Shown piece after piece: positions 1 to 8,178 of a stretch of DNA of 33,096 nt (the first letter of the stretch is position 1; each line of letters starts with the position of its first letter). The notes under the pieces are model-generated. The model ran no database searches. It was given only the letters and a program-made list of their open reading frames with translations, and was not told the DNA's origin. The position numbers were made by a program, and so were the translations under genes. Origin of the DNA: an uncultured Bacteroidaceae bacterium (GTDB taxonomy: Bacteria > Bacteroidota > Bacteroidia > Bacteroidales > Bacteroidaceae); contig CAJOJA010000025.1 of NCBI GenBank assembly GCA_905234735.1, positions 1-33,096 of the forward strand, in the 5' to 3' direction.

Positions 1-76
1 CCTGGGAGTGACCATCAAGAATAGTTTTGAAGTTAAATCTGGCTCGTCATTTCATATTATAACAAATAATCCTTAA
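1..76 (+). CDS. 3' end of an unknown, probably secreted protein (partial)
   Basis: An open frame enters from the left edge (first full codon at base 2) and stops at the TAA at 74-76. The last residues read LGVTIKNSFEVKSGSSFHII and then TNNP. The alternation of aliphatic, F-x-V and SGSSF resembles the C-terminal beta-strand ends common on secreted Bacteroidetes proteins, but that is an impression only. The family cannot be named from 24 residues. The stop codon overlaps a -7-like box for whatever lies downstream. Confidence 0.5.
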   Translation, partial: LGVTIKNSFEVKSGSSFHIITNNP

Positions 77-81
77 ATTTG
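74..81 (+). promoter_or_regulatory. Bacteroidetes -7 box ahead of the small broken frame
   Basis: TAAATTTG matches TANNTTTG and is followed by C. No TTTG lies at the usual 19-21 bp upstream distance. Transcription would begin near base 85, leaving only about 12 nt before the frame at 98. Confidence 0.4.
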
Positions 82-97
82 CACAGACATTTAACGT

Positions 98-364
98 ATA
101 AAATATTTTGTATATCTATCCTTCGGATTTCTTGCACTTTGTGCCTGTTCCTCATGGGCACAAGGCATTGTAAACCCACCTTTCCCCACAATCGTGGCGT
201 CGTATGCAAACTACCTGAATGGTGAGAACAACTATCTGTATGGCCTAATTGAAGAGAGACAACCGTGGAACCTTGATTTTGGGCAATACTGGAGAATGCA
301 AAGTTATGATATTTCTTTTTATGGAAAATATATTATGAATGCAAATGGAAAAGATTCTGTCTAA
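98..364 (+). pseudogene. small secreted-type frame with ATA in place of a start codon
   Basis: An 88-codon frame runs from ATA at 98-100 to TAA at 362-364 with no early ATG, GTG or TTG; an in-frame stop sits at 92-94. Its beginning reads IKYFVYLSFGFLALCACSSW and then AQG, which has the form of a complete signal peptide with an A-x-A-like end. A true start codon is therefore expected exactly where ATA stands. The rest (for example QPWNLDFGQYWRM) is not recognised. It may be a gene killed by an ATG-to-ATA change, a remnant of a longer gene, or a gene using a rare ATA start. The stretch is AT-rich compared with the genes to the right. Confidence 0.45.
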
Positions 365-404
365 ATTCATACGTGCGGCGCACTGTAGTTCGGAAATAAT
401 TCAC

Positions 405-412
405 TAACTTTG
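405..412 (+). promoter_or_regulatory. -7 promoter box of the DUF3237 gene
   Basis: TAACTTTG fits TANNTTTG and is followed by C. It ends 16 nt before the start codon at 429. The -33 region is weak. Confidence 0.6.
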
Positions 413-428
413 CAGAAAAGAAAAGACT

Positions 429-935
429 ATGGCAAAGCTGTTTATGACGAAAACGGGTCGGGTGCTGGGCGTGCTGCTAATGCTGCTGCCAATGTGCGGC
501 AAGACCGTGGGGCAGGATGCTCCGCAGTTGGAGTACGTGTGCGAACTGCGGGTAACGTGCGACCCGGCGGTGGAGGTGGGACCAACGGCACGGGGGCGAC
601 GGGTGGTCATCCCCATCATGGGTGGAACGTTCGAGGGACCCAGGATGCGGGGCGTGGTGCTCAGTGGCGGGGCGGACTATCAACTGGTGTGCGACAGCCT
701 GGGCCGCACGGAACTGGAGGCCATCTACTGCATCCGCACGGACGACGGTGTGACCATTCACATCCGCAACGCCGGCGTGCTGACCTGGGGGAAGTCGGGC
801 CAGTACTTCCGCACGGTGCCGCGCTTCGAGGCGCCAGTGGGCAGTGGCTACGAATGGCTGAACAACGCCGTCTTCGTCTGCGTGCCGGAGGTGCGGAGCG
901 AATACATCTCGCTGAAGGTGTGGATGGTGAAATAG
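429..935 (+). CDS. secreted DUF3237 (UPF0311) family protein
   Basis: 168 aa. Residues 6-29 form a signal peptide with a basic start (MTKTGR), a leucine-rich core and cleavage probably after GQ near residue 29. The remainder follows the DUF3237 pattern: a central GGTFEGPRMRG, then GGADYQ, a DGVTIHI segment, SGQYFRTVPRFEAP and a terminal YEWLNNAVFV. The fold is a lipocalin-like beta-barrel whose biochemical role is unsettled, so no reaction is assigned. A second in-frame ATG at 444 would give a shorter and more usual signal peptide. 429 is kept because it is the first ATG after the promoter box. It stands alone; pnp follows after 140 bp with its own promoter. Confidence 0.8.
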   Translation: MAKLFMTKTGRVLGVLLMLLPMCGKTVGQDAPQLEYVCELRVTCDPAVEVGPTARGRRVVIPIMGGTFEGPRMRGVVLSGGADYQLVCDSLGRTELEAIYCIRTDDGVTIHIRNAGVLTWGKSGQYFRTVPRFEAPVGSGYEWLNNAVFVCVPEVRSEYISLKVWMVK

Positions 936-974
936 GTGGTCGCAAACGGCAAATAGACCGACTAAATCCACATT

Positions 975-1018
975 TTTAATTTTTAATTTTTAATTTTTAA
1001 TTATATTTCGTATCTTTG
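975..1018 (+). promoter_or_regulatory. promoter of pnp: AT-repeat tract plus -7 box
   Basis: The -7 box TATCTTTG at 1011-1018 is preceded by TTTCG and followed by C. Immediately upstream (975-1002) TTTTTAATT is repeated in tandem, giving phased A/T tracts where an UP-like element would be. The start codon is 58 bp further on. The promoter of tRNA-Lys has the same arrangement. Confidence 0.65.
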
Positions 1019-1075
1019 CGCGACTTTTCGCGTGAAGAGTCAAAATATTATACACTTTTATACACAAAAACTTAG

Positions 1076-3349
1076 ATGAACGTTATTACAAAGACAGTCG
1101 AGTTGCCTGATGGCAGGACCATCAGCATCGAGACCGGGAAATTGGCGAAACAAGCCGATGGAGCCGTCATGCTGCGCATGAACAACACCATGCTCCTGGC
1201 CACTGTTTGCGCCGCCAAAGATGCCGTTCCCGGAACAGATTTCATGCCCTTGCAGGTAGAGTACAGAGAAAAGTATTCCGCAGCCGGACGCTTTCCGGGC
1301 GGATTCACGAAGCGCGAGGGTAAGGCTAACGACGACGAGATTCTGACCTGTCGTCTGGTGGACCGCACACTGCGTCCCCTCTTCCCCAGCAACTATCACG
1401 CTGAGGTGTACGTGAATGTGATTCTCTTCTCCGCCGATGGCGTGGACATGCCCGATGCACTGGCCGGATTTGCCGCCTCTGCCGCTCTGGCTGCCAGCGA
1501 CATACCCTTCGAGGGTCCCATCTCGGAAGTACGCGTGGCTCGCATCAACGGCGAGTACGTCATCAACCCCACCTTCGAGCAGCTGAAGCAGGCCGACATG
1601 GACCTGATGGTAGGTGCCACCGAAGAGAACATCATGATGGTGGAGGGTGAGATGAAGGAAGTTCAGGAGAGCGACCTCCTGGCTGCACTGAAGGCTGCCC
1701 ACGAGGCTATCAAGCCCATGTGCCGCCTGCAGAAGGAACTCTCGAAGGAACTGGGTACCGACGTGAAGCGCGAGTACTGCCACGAGGTGAACGACGAGGA
1801 ACTGCGCGAGCAGGTGAAGAAGGAGTGCTACCAGCCCGCCTACGACGTGACGAAGCAGGCTCTGGAGAAGCACCAGCGTGCCGAGGCTTTCGAGCAGATT
1901 CGCGAGGACTTCAAGGTGCGCTATGCCGAGGCTCACGCCGATATGGCTGCCGAGGAACTGGAAGAGAAGAACGCCCTCATCGACCGCTACTACCACGACG
2001 TGGAGCGCGATGCCATGCGCCGCTGTGTGCTGGACGAGGGTATACGTCTCGATGGCCGTAAGACCACCGACATCCGTCCCATCTGGTGCGAGGCCGGTCC
2101 GCTGCCCATGCCCCACGGAAGTGCCCTGTTCACCCGTGGCGAGACGCAGTCGCTCTCTACCACCACACTGGGTACCAAACTGGATGAGAAACTGGTGGAC
2201 GATGTGCTCGACAAGAGCTACATGCGCTTCCTCCTGCACTATAACTTCCCCCCGTTCTCGACGGGCGAGGCCAAGGCCCAGCGCGGCGTAGGCCGTCGCG
2301 AGATTGGTCACGGCCATCTGGCCTGGCGTGGCCTGAAGGGTCAGATTCCTGAGGACTACCCCTACACCATCCGCGTAGTCAGCGACATCCTGGAGTCGAA
2401 CGGCTCAAGTTCTATGGCTACCGTATGTGCTGGCTGCCTGAGCCTAATGGATGCTGGTGTGCCCCTGAAGAACCCCGTCAGCGGTATCGCTATGGGTCTC
2501 ATCAAGAACCCCGGCGAGGACAAGTACGCAGTCCTGAGTGACATCCTTGGCGACGAGGACCACCTGGGCGACATGGACTTCAAGACCACGGGTACACCGA
2601 AGGGTCTGACCGCCACGCAGATGGACATCAAGTGCGATGGCCTCAGCTATGAGATTCTGGAGAAGGCACTGATGCAGGCCAAGGCCGGCCGTGAGCACAT
2701 CCTCGGCGAGATGCTGAAGACACTGCCTGCTCCGCGTCCCGAACTGAAGCCCCACGTGCCTCGCATCGAGCAGATTATCATTCCGAAGGAGTACATCGGT
2801 GCTGTCATCGGCCCGGGCGGAAAGATTATCCAGGGCATGCAGGAGGAGACGGGTGCCGTCATCACCATCGACGAGGAAGACGGTGTCGGCAAAGTACAGG
2901 TGAGCGCTTCGAACAAGGAGAGCATCGAGGCTGCACTGGCCAAGATTCGTGCCATCGTGGCCATCCCCGAGGTGGGCGAAGTGTACGACGGCGAGGTGCG
3001 CAGCATCATGCCCTACGGTGCCTTCGTAGAGTTTATGCCTGGCAAGGATGGTCTGCTGCACATCTCGGAGATAGACTGGAAGCGCCTGGAGACTGTCGAA
3101 GAGGCAGGTCTGAAGGAAGGCGACAAGATTCAGGTAAAGCTCATCGACATCGACGAGAAGACCGGTAAGTTCAAACTCAGCCGCCGTGCGCTGCTTGAGA
3201 AGCCCGAGGGCTATGTAGAGCGTGAGCGCCGTCCCCGCCCCGAACGCGGAGAACGCCGCGAGCGCCGCGATGGCGACCGTGGAGAACGTCGCGAGCGTCG
3301 CGAAGACCGTGGTGAGCATCGTCCCCGTCACGAACACAACGAGGAGTAA
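1076..3349 (+). CDS. pnp: polyribonucleotide nucleotidyltransferase (PNPase)
   Basis: 757 aa. This phosphorolytic 3'-5' exoribonuclease acts in cytoplasmic RNA turnover and can also add 3' tails. Two RNase PH-like cores are visible, the first with the [12 protein letters not shown] motif and the second with [17 protein letters not shown]493 and D499 have the spacing of the catalytic aspartates known in the E. coli enzyme. A KH domain follows at about 562-620 ([15 protein letters not shown]), then an S1 domain at about 636-705 ([15 protein letters not shown]). The last ~45 residues are an arginine-rich tail with repeated RGERRERR, probably an extra RNA-binding extension. The start is fixed by the usual [13 protein letters not shown] beginning. 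A strong terminator follows. Confidence 0.97.
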   Translation: MNVITKTVELPDGRTISIETGKLAKQADGAVMLRMNNTMLLATVCAAKDAVPGTDFMPLQVEYREKYSAAGRFPGGFTKREGKANDDEILTCRLVDRTLRPLFPSNYHAEVYVNVILFSADGVDMPDALAGFAASAALAASDIPFEGPISEVRVARINGEYVINPTFEQLKQADMDLMVGATEENIMMVEGEMKEVQESDLLAALKAAHEAIKPMCRLQKELSKELGTDVKREYCHEVNDEELREQVKKECYQPAYDVTKQALEKHQRAEAFEQIREDFKVRYAEAHADMAAEELEEKNALIDRYYHDVERDAMRRCVLDEGIRLDGRKTTDIRPIWCEAGPLPMPHGSALFTRGETQSLSTTTLGTKLDEKLVDDVLDKSYMRFLLHYNFPPFSTGEAKAQRGVGRREIGHGHLAWRGLKGQIPEDYPYTIRVVSDILESNGSSSMATVCAGCLSLMDAGVPLKNPVSGIAMGLIKNPGEDKYAVLSDILGDEDHLGDMDFKTTGTPKGLTATQMDIKCDGLSYEILEKALMQAKAGREHILGEMLKTLPAPRPELKPHVPRIEQIIIPKEYIGAVIGPGGKIIQGMQEETGAVITIDEEDGVGKVQVSASNKESIEAALAKIRAIVAIPEVGEVYDGEVRSIMPYGAFVEFMPGKDGLLHISEIDWKRLETVEEAGLKEGDKIQVKLIDIDEKTGKFKLSRRALLEKPEGYVERERRPRPERGERRERRDGDRGERRERREDRGEHRPRHEHNEE

Positions 3350-3366
3350 TCCTGCTCCGTTGGCAT

Positions 3367-3416
3367 AAAAAAAGATGAACCGTAGCCCGACAATGGGTTG
3401 CGGCTCATCTTTTTTT
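3367..3416 (+). terminator. intrinsic terminator after pnp
   Basis: AAAAGATGA-a-CCG-t-A-g-CCC pairs with GGG-t-T-g-CGG-c-TCATCTTTT around a GACAAT loop, and the 3' arm runs into seven T. The A-rich 5' arm would also let it act weakly on the other strand. Confidence 0.85.
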
Positions 3417-3424
3417 ATTGCAAA

Positions 3425-3456
3425 TTTGGTATTTCGCTCGCTTAATCGTATCTTTG
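3425..3456 (+). promoter_or_regulatory. upstream copy of the duplicated rsfS promoter
   Basis: TTTG at 3425-3428, 20 bp spacer, then TATCTTTG at 3449-3456. This is a full match to the Bacteroidetes -33/-7 arrangement. Bases 3431-3456 recur exactly at 3518-3543. Confidence 0.65.
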
Positions 3457-3543
3457 AGCATGTGCCTCGAAGATACTTTCGCTCGGAAATGAAAAGAAAA
3501 ACGAGCTTTTCTTTTGCATTTCGCTCGCTTAATCGTATCTTTG
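3431..3543 (+). repeat. 26-bp perfect direct repeat carrying a promoter core
   Basis: The 26 bases at 3431-3456 and 3518-3543 are identical and lie 87 bp apart. Each begins ATTTCGCTCGCTTAATC and ends in the -7 box. The interval holds a small A/T inverted repeat and no gene. The short forward frame across 3375-3557 shows the duplication as a repeated FRSLNRIF peptide, but it lies over the terminator and both promoters and is not credible as a gene. Confidence 0.8.
3512..3543 (+). promoter_or_regulatory. downstream copy of the duplicated rsfS promoter
   Basis: TTTTG ending at 3516, 19 bp spacer, then TATCTTTG at 3536-3543 followed by C. Transcription would start near 3548, about 23 nt before the rsfS start codon. 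The -33 element overlaps the 3' arm of an AAAAGAAAA/TTTTCTTTT inverted repeat (3492-3500 / 3507-3515). Confidence 0.7.
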
Positions 3544-3570
3544 CAGGGCAAAAATGATTTTTAACCAGAT

Positions 3571-3930
3571 ATGGAGAATACAGAATTGCTAATAGACAAG
3601 ATAGTAAAAGGAATACAGGAGAAAAAGGGACACAACATCGTGGTCATAGACCTTCAGGACATTGAGGACACCATCTGCAAGGCTTTCGTTATCTGCACGG
3701 GCAACTCCCCCTCGCAGGTGCAGGCTCTGGCCGACAGCATCGGCGAGACGGTGCGCAAGGAGGCCGGGCAGAAGCCCATTGCCGTGGACGGACTGCGTCA
3801 GTCGATGTGGGTGGCTATGGACTATGTGGATGTCATCGTCCACATCTTCCTGCCCAATATGCGCGACTTCTACGATCTGGAGCACCTCTGGGCCGATGCG
3901 AAACTGACGGAAATTGAGGATTTGGACTAA
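3571..3930 (+). CDS. rsfS: ribosome silencing factor RsfS
   Basis: 119 aa, normal family length. RsfS binds ribosomal protein L14 on the 50S subunit and blocks subunit joining when nutrients fall. Family signatures visible are the central VIDLQDIEDTICKAFVICTG, the AVDGLRQSMWVAMDYVDVIVHIF block and the C-terminal YDLEHLWADA. It heads the rsfS-ftsH-cdsA unit; ftsH starts 36 bp downstream with no obvious terminator or promoter between. Expression is probably set by the two promoter copies upstream. Confidence 0.95.
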   Translation: MENTELLIDKIVKGIQEKKGHNIVVIDLQDIEDTICKAFVICTGNSPSQVQALADSIGETVRKEAGQKPIAVDGLRQSMWVAMDYVDVIVHIFLPNMRDFYDLEHLWADAKLTEIEDLD

Positions 3931-3966
3931 TTCATAATGCATAATGTGTAATTCATAATATAAGAC

Positions 3967-5949
3967 ATGGCTGAGAACAATAATAAGATTCCCCCCAAAA
4001 ATAACAAGAGGAAGCCCCGCTTCAACCTGAGTTGGTTCTACCTCATCATTGCGGTAGCGCTGGGCTGGCTCTTCCTGAACAGCGGTGACGGGACGCAAAG
4101 TGGTGCGTCGAAGTCGGCCACGTACAGCGAGTTCAAACAATACGTCGAGCGCGGCTATGCCTCGCGCATCGTCGTCTACAAGGAACAGGGACCGCTGAAC
4201 ATGTATGTCAAGGCCGAGCATATCCGCGACGTCTTCAAGTCGGGCACCGGTCGCAAGAACGATGTGGAGCCCTACGTCATCGTGAAGTTCGGTTCCATCG
4301 ACAAACTGGAGGATTTCCTCGACGAGCAGCAGGAGCAAGGCAACTTCACGGGTGAACTCACCTATAAGGAGCAGGACGGCACCCTGTGGCACATTCTGAT
4401 AAACTTCGGTCCGTTCCTGTTCCTCATCTTCTTCTGGATGTTCATTATGGGCCGCATGGGAGGCGGCGGAAACATGGGAGGTGGCATGAACATCTTCAAC
4501 GTGGGCCGCAGCCGTGCGCAGAAGGTCGAGGTGGACGAAAACTCCAAGGTCACCTTTGCTGACGTGGCCGGACAGACCGGTGCCAAGCAGGAGGTGAAGG
4601 AGATTGTGGAGTTCCTGAAGAATCCCAAGAAGTTCACTGACCTGGGCGGCAAGATACCCAAGGGAGCCCTGCTGGTGGGACCTCCGGGAACGGGTAAGAC
4701 CCTCCTAGCCAAGGCAGTTGCCGGCGAGGCCGACGTCCCCTTCTTCTCCATGTCGGGAAGCGACTTCGTGGAGATGTTCGTCGGCGTGGGGGCCAGTCGT
4801 GTGCGCGACCTCTTCCGTCAGGCCAAGGAGGCCAGTCCCTGCATCATCTTCATCGACGAGATTGATGCCGTGGGCCGCGCCCGTGCCCGCAACACGGTGA
4901 TGGGGGGCAACGACGAGCGCGAGAGCACCCTGAACCAGTTGCTGACCGAGATGGACGGCTTCGGCACCAACAGCGGCGTCATCATCCTGGCTGCCACCAA
5001 CCGCGCCGACATCCTGGACAAGGCCTTGCTGCGTGCCGGACGCTTCGACCGACAGATACATGTGGACCTGCCCGATGTCAACGAGCGCAAGGCCATCTTC
5101 AAGGTTCACCTGCGTCCGTTGAAGATAGACAAGGATCTGGACATCGACTTCCTGGCCCGCCAGACACCCGGATTCTCTGGTGCCGACATTGCCAACGTCT
5201 GCAACGAGGCCGCCCTTATCGCTGCCCGTCACAACAAGACGAGTGTCTCGAAGGACGATTTCCTAGCAGCCGTAGACCGCATCATCGGCGGACTGGAGAA
5301 GAAAACCAAGGTACTGACCGCCGAGGAGAAACGCACCATCGCCCTCCACGAGGCCGGCCACGCCACCATATCGTGGAACCTGCAGTATGCCAACCCGCTC
5401 GTCAAGGTCACCATCGTGCCCCGCGGACGAGCCCTGGGCGCCGCCTGGTACCTGCCCGAGGAGCGCCAGATAACCACGAAGGAACAGATGCTCGACGAGA
5501 TGTGTGCCCTTCTGGGCGGGCGTGCAGCCGAAGAACTCTTCACGGGCCACATCTCCAGCGGTGCCATGAACGACCTGGAGCGTGTGACCAAGCAGGCCTA
5601 CGGCATGATAGCCTACATGGGCATGAGCGAGCGCCTGCCCAACCTGTGCTACTACAACAACGACGAGTATCAGTTCTCCAAGCCCTACTCCGAGGAGACG
5701 GCGCGCCTCATCGACCAGGAGGTGCAGCAGATGGTCAACGAGCAGTATGCCCGTGCCAAACAGCTGCTCACGGAAAAGAGCGACGGACATGCCCAGCTGG
5801 CCCAGCTCCTTGTCGACCGCGAAGTCATCTTTGCCGAGGACGTAGAGCGCATCTTCGGACCGCGTCCCTGGACAAGCCGTGCCGACGAAATCATCGACGA
5901 GGCAGAAGAAACAGCCCCTCTCCCTTCCTCCTCCGAAGGGGAGGCATGA
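3967..5949 (+). CDS. ftsH: ATP-dependent zinc metalloprotease FtsH
   Basis: 660 aa, inner-membrane AAA+ protease that extracts and degrades membrane and short-lived soluble proteins. Transmembrane segments lie at about 21-39 ([14 protein letters not shown]) and 140-162 ([16 protein letters not shown]), flanking the periplasmic domain. A Gly/Met-rich linker follows, then the AAA domain with Walker A GPPGTGKT at 238-245 and Walker B IIFIDEID with D297/E298. The zinc site HEAGH is at 461-465. The last ten residues ([10 protein letters not shown]) are encoded by a C-rich palindromic element (5913-5945) rather than family sequence, so the native C-terminus was probably altered by its insertion. 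Confidence 0.97.
   Translation: MAENNNKIPPKNNKRKPRFNLSWFYLIIAVALGWLFLNSGDGTQSGASKSATYSEFKQYVERGYASRIVVYKEQGPLNMYVKAEHIRDVFKSGTGRKNDVEPYVIVKFGSIDKLEDFLDEQQEQGNFTGELTYKEQDGTLWHILINFGPFLFLIFFWMFIMGRMGGGGNMGGGMNIFNVGRSRAQKVEVDENSKVTFADVAGQTGAKQEVKEIVEFLKNPKKFTDLGGKIPKGALLVGPPGTGKTLLAKAVAGEADVPFFSMSGSDFVEMFVGVGASRVRDLFRQAKEASPCIIFIDEIDAVGRARARNTVMGGNDERESTLNQLLTEMDGFGTNSGVIILAATNRADILDKALLRAGRFDRQIHVDLPDVNERKAIFKVHLRPLKIDKDLDIDFLARQTPGFSGADIANVCNEAALIAARHNKTSVSKDDFLAAVDRIIGGLEKKTKVLTAEEKRTIALHEAGHATISWNLQYANPLVKVTIVPRGRALGAAWYLPEERQITTKEQMLDEMCALLGGRAAEELFTGHISSGAMNDLERVTKQAYGMIAYMGMSERLPNLCYYNNDEYQFSKPYSEETARLIDQEVQQMVNEQYARAKQLLTEKSDGHAQLAQLLVDREVIFAEDVERIFGPRPWTSRADEIIDEAEETAPLPSSSEGEA
5913..5945 (+). 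repeat. C-rich palindromic element in the ftsH 3' end
   Basis: It begins AGCCCCTCTCCC and ends with CCTCC..GGAGG arms around TCCGAAGG. The same opening, AGCCCCTCTCCC, occurs at 15502 after the lipoprotein gene and inverted at 15630-15639 near the hflX start. This points to a small dispersed repeat family. Confidence 0.55.
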
Positions 5950-5974
5950 ACCTTAGCCATTATCTATAGCCATT

Positions 5975-6823
5975 ATGAAAAGTAATCTCATCATCCGTAG
6001 CCTGACGGGCATCGTATTTCTCATTGTCATGATTGGCGGTCTCACCTACAGCCCCCTGTCGATGGGATTGCTGTTCACCCTCATCACGGCACTCAGCGTA
6101 TACGAGTTCTGCACCATCGTATCGGAAGCGCGCGACGACGTAGAAGTCAACGCCATGATATGCTCTGTCAGCGGGGCCTATCTTTTCCTAGCCTTCTTCG
6201 GCTACTGCAGCGGCTGGACGCCCACGCCTGCCGTCTTCATTCCCTATCTGATAAGCGTCATCTATCTGCTCATCAGCGAACTCTACCTGCAGCGCCCCTG
6301 CCCCATCAACAACTGGGCCTACACCATGATGAGCCAGATGTACGTGGCTCTGCCCTTCTCCATGATTCCCGTCCTGGGATTCATGGCCGATCCGGGTCAT
6401 CCCACGCAGCTCTACTACCGTTTCATCTTCCCGCTCTCCGTCTTCATCTTCCTGTGGACCAGCGACACCGGTGCCTACTGCTTCGGCTCGCTGCTAGGCA
6501 GGCATCGCCTCTTCGAGCGCATTTCGCCCAAGAAGTCGTGGGAGGGCAGCATCGGCGGTGCCCTGGTCAGCCTGGGGGCCGCCTACGTCGTTTCGCTCTA
6601 CGACACCAGCCTCACCCTGCCCCAGTGGCTCGGCTTCGCCTTTGTAGTGGTCGTCTTCGGCACGTGGGGCGACCTCGTAGAGAGCCTGCTGAAACGCCAG
6701 CTCGGCATCAAGGACAGCGGCAACATCCTGCCCGGTCACGGTGGCATGCTCGACCGCTTCGACTCCTCGCTGCTGGCCATCCCAGCCGTCGTCGTCTACC
6801 TCTATACGCTCACCATCGTCTGA
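5975..6823 (+). CDS. cdsA: phosphatidate cytidylyltransferase
   Basis: 282 aa integral membrane enzyme that makes CDP-diacylglycerol from phosphatidate and CTP, the branch point of phospholipid synthesis. Multiple hydrophobic segments are evident (for example IIRSLTGIVFLIVMIGGL at the start and a run of helices to residue 225). The family signature lies near residues 236-265: LLKRQLGIKDSG, then ILPGHGGMLDRFDS, containing the conserved K-R, K-D and H-G-G-x-x-D-R-x-D residues. It begins 25 bp after ftsH, consistent with a shared transcript. Confidence 0.96.
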   Translation: MKSNLIIRSLTGIVFLIVMIGGLTYSPLSMGLLFTLITALSVYEFCTIVSEARDDVEVNAMICSVSGAYLFLAFFGYCSGWTPTPAVFIPYLISVIYLLISELYLQRPCPINNWAYTMMSQMYVALPFSMIPVLGFMADPGHPTQLYYRFIFPLSVFIFLWTSDTGAYCFGSLLGRHRLFERISPKKSWEGSIGGALVSLGAAYVVSLYDTSLTLPQWLGFAFVVVVFGTWGDLVESLLKRQLGIKDSGNILPGHGGMLDRFDSSLLAIPAVVVYLYTLTIV

Positions 6824-6839
6824 CTTTTCCCCCTATGAT

Positions 6840-7748
6840 ATGAAACAGGCATCCCGAAGTGTCATCAGGGTCATCAGCCTGTTGGTGCTGTGCTGTCCGG
6901 TGATGATGGCACAAAAACCGCAGCGGTTCCACAAGCTCCTGCCTGCGGGCAACTATAGTGGGATAACGGCCTTGGGGCGCGACCGCTATGCTGTGGTGAA
7001 CGACAAGTCGGCAGAAGACGGGTTCTTCGTGCTTCACGTCGTTGTTGACAGCGTCAAGGGACGTATCGCCACCTTTGAAAACGAGGGCTTCTACTCCAGT
7101 GGCCTGCCCAACAGAGACATCGAGGGCATCTGTTTCCGCCCCTCCACGAACACCGTTTTCATTTCCGGAGAGAAGGATAACGAGGTCTATGAGTATGCCC
7201 TCGACGGCCGTCGCACGGGGCTACGGCTCAACATGCCCGCCATCTTCAAAAAGGCCGACCGCAACTATGGCTTGGAATCTCTGGCCTACGACGCGACGCG
7301 ACATCTGTTCTACACCACCAGCGAAAGGCCTTTGCCCGGTGACTCTCTGCTCCGCATCCAGACATTCGACGACAACCTCCAACCCGGGCACTTCTACTAT
7401 TATCGTCCAGATGCCCCCATCAGCAAGAAGCATTTCCAAGGCGTGTCGGCACTCTGTGCACTTGCTGACGGCCGTCTGCTGGTATTGGAACGCCAGATTC
7501 GCGTTCCGCGGCTCAAGTTCGGTGCTTCAACCAACATCCGCATATATGAGATTGCGCCATCCGAAGAGCCCTTCCCGGAGAAAAGACTCCTCAAGGAATT
7601 CCGCACCCGTTTGACCCTGACCGGTCGTAAGTTTGCCAACTACGAAGGCCTTTGTCAACTCTCGTCCGGCCTGCTTCTCCTGGTTGCCGATTCCCAGAAT
7701 CGGTACAAGGGCTTCCTGCGTGACTGGTTCTTAGTCATTCGGATTTGA
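6840..7748 (+). CDS. secreted esterase-like activity of phytase family protein
   Basis: 302 aa. The start at 6840 gives MKQASRSVIRVISLLVLCCP and cleavage near MMAQ, a clear signal peptide. The open frame extends further upstream through cdsA, but there it has no family sequence. The body matches the esterase-like phytase-family (beta-propeller) pattern: NYSGITALGRDRYAVVNDKS near the start, NRDIEGICF, a YGLESLAYD segment and TTSERP, with a late GRKFANYEGLCQLSSG. Substrate is unknown. It starts 16 bp after cdsA and is probably the last gene of that transcript. Confidence 0.8.
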   Translation: MKQASRSVIRVISLLVLCCPVMMAQKPQRFHKLLPAGNYSGITALGRDRYAVVNDKSAEDGFFVLHVVVDSVKGRIATFENEGFYSSGLPNRDIEGICFRPSTNTVFISGEKDNEVYEYALDGRRTGLRLNMPAIFKKADRNYGLESLAYDATRHLFYTTSERPLPGDSLLRIQTFDDNLQPGHFYYYRPDAPISKKHFQGVSALCALADGRLLVLERQIRVPRLKFGASTNIRIYEIAPSEEPFPEKRLLKEFRTRLTLTGRKFANYEGLCQLSSGLLLLVADSQNRYKGFLRDWFLVIRI

Positions 7749-7783
7749 AATATGTGGATTGCAAGTTCCATAATTTTCGTCAT

Positions 7784-7887
7784 ACGACACACATGCCATT
7801 GGTTGTGACACAGGTGTCACTGGCTCACGACACACGTGCCATCGGACTGTGACACACGTGTCATCGGCTTACGACTCACGTCTCTCC
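7784..7887. repeat. imperfect tandem repeat of 21-23 bp units
   Basis: Five units begin at 7784, 7806, 7827, 7850 and 7871. They alternate between ACGACACACRTGCCAT and TGACAC..GTGTCA types, giving a higher-order period near 43-44 bp. The even units are palindromic (TGACAC/GTGTCA). No open frame is supported here. Confidence 0.7.
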
Positions 7888-7895
7888 CCGTAGTG

Positions 7896-7976
7896 AAAAT
7901 GTGTACAGGTGTACAGTTTACAGTTTTCCGCGCGAGGGGGTAGGCATGACCAAAATGTGTACAGTGTACACATTTT
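7896..7976. repeat. two copies of a GTGTAC palindrome, the second followed by T
   Basis: AAAATGTGTACAG occurs at 7896 and 7952. The second copy is a near-perfect palindrome, with arms AAAATGTGTAC and GTACACATTTT around AGT (7952-7976). It could serve as a terminator for the phytase-family gene or as a protein-binding site. Confidence 0.6.
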
Positions 7977-8066
7977 CGGTCGTAGCTGCTGTGTGTGCCG
8001 CAACATGTGAACAAGGAGGACAAGGGCACCATCGCGATTTGCGACACTGCCTATGTACGGCAGGAT

Positions 8067-8093
8067 AAGGGTATCGTGAAACGCGATACCCTT
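8067..8093. repeat. 10-bp inverted repeat (hairpin)
   Basis: AAGGGTATCG at 8067-8076 pairs perfectly with CGATACCCTT at 8084-8093 around seven bases. No T run follows, so it is not an obvious terminator. It sits about 50 bp upstream of the promoter at 8146-8176. Confidence 0.6.
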
Positions 8094-8145
8094 GGTGAAT
8101 TAAACACATGTGTAATTTTCGCATACCAATTTTTCCGTGAAACTC

Positions 8146-8176
8146 TTTGCGGTTTCAAATTCTCTTCGTATTTTTG
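8146..8176 (+). promoter_or_regulatory. promoter of the structured RNA / LRR-caspase gene
   Basis: TTTG at 8146-8149, 19 bp spacer, TATTTTTG at 8169-8176 followed by C and preceded by TTCG. A full -33/-7 match; transcription is expected near 8180, just where the RNA fold begins. Confidence 0.7.
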
Positions 8177-8178
8177 CA

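Noticed and set aside
1058..2317. 419-codon reverse frame opposite pnp
   Set aside because: Antisense shadow; hydrophobic His-rich translation without recognisable features.
3375..3557. 60-codon frame between pnp and rsfS
   Set aside because: It covers the pnp terminator and both rsfS promoters; its internal peptide repeat only reflects the 26-bp DNA duplication.
7784..7887. CRISPR or phage attachment array
   Set aside because: Units are contiguous and imperfect with no spacers, and no integrase or cas gene is nearby.
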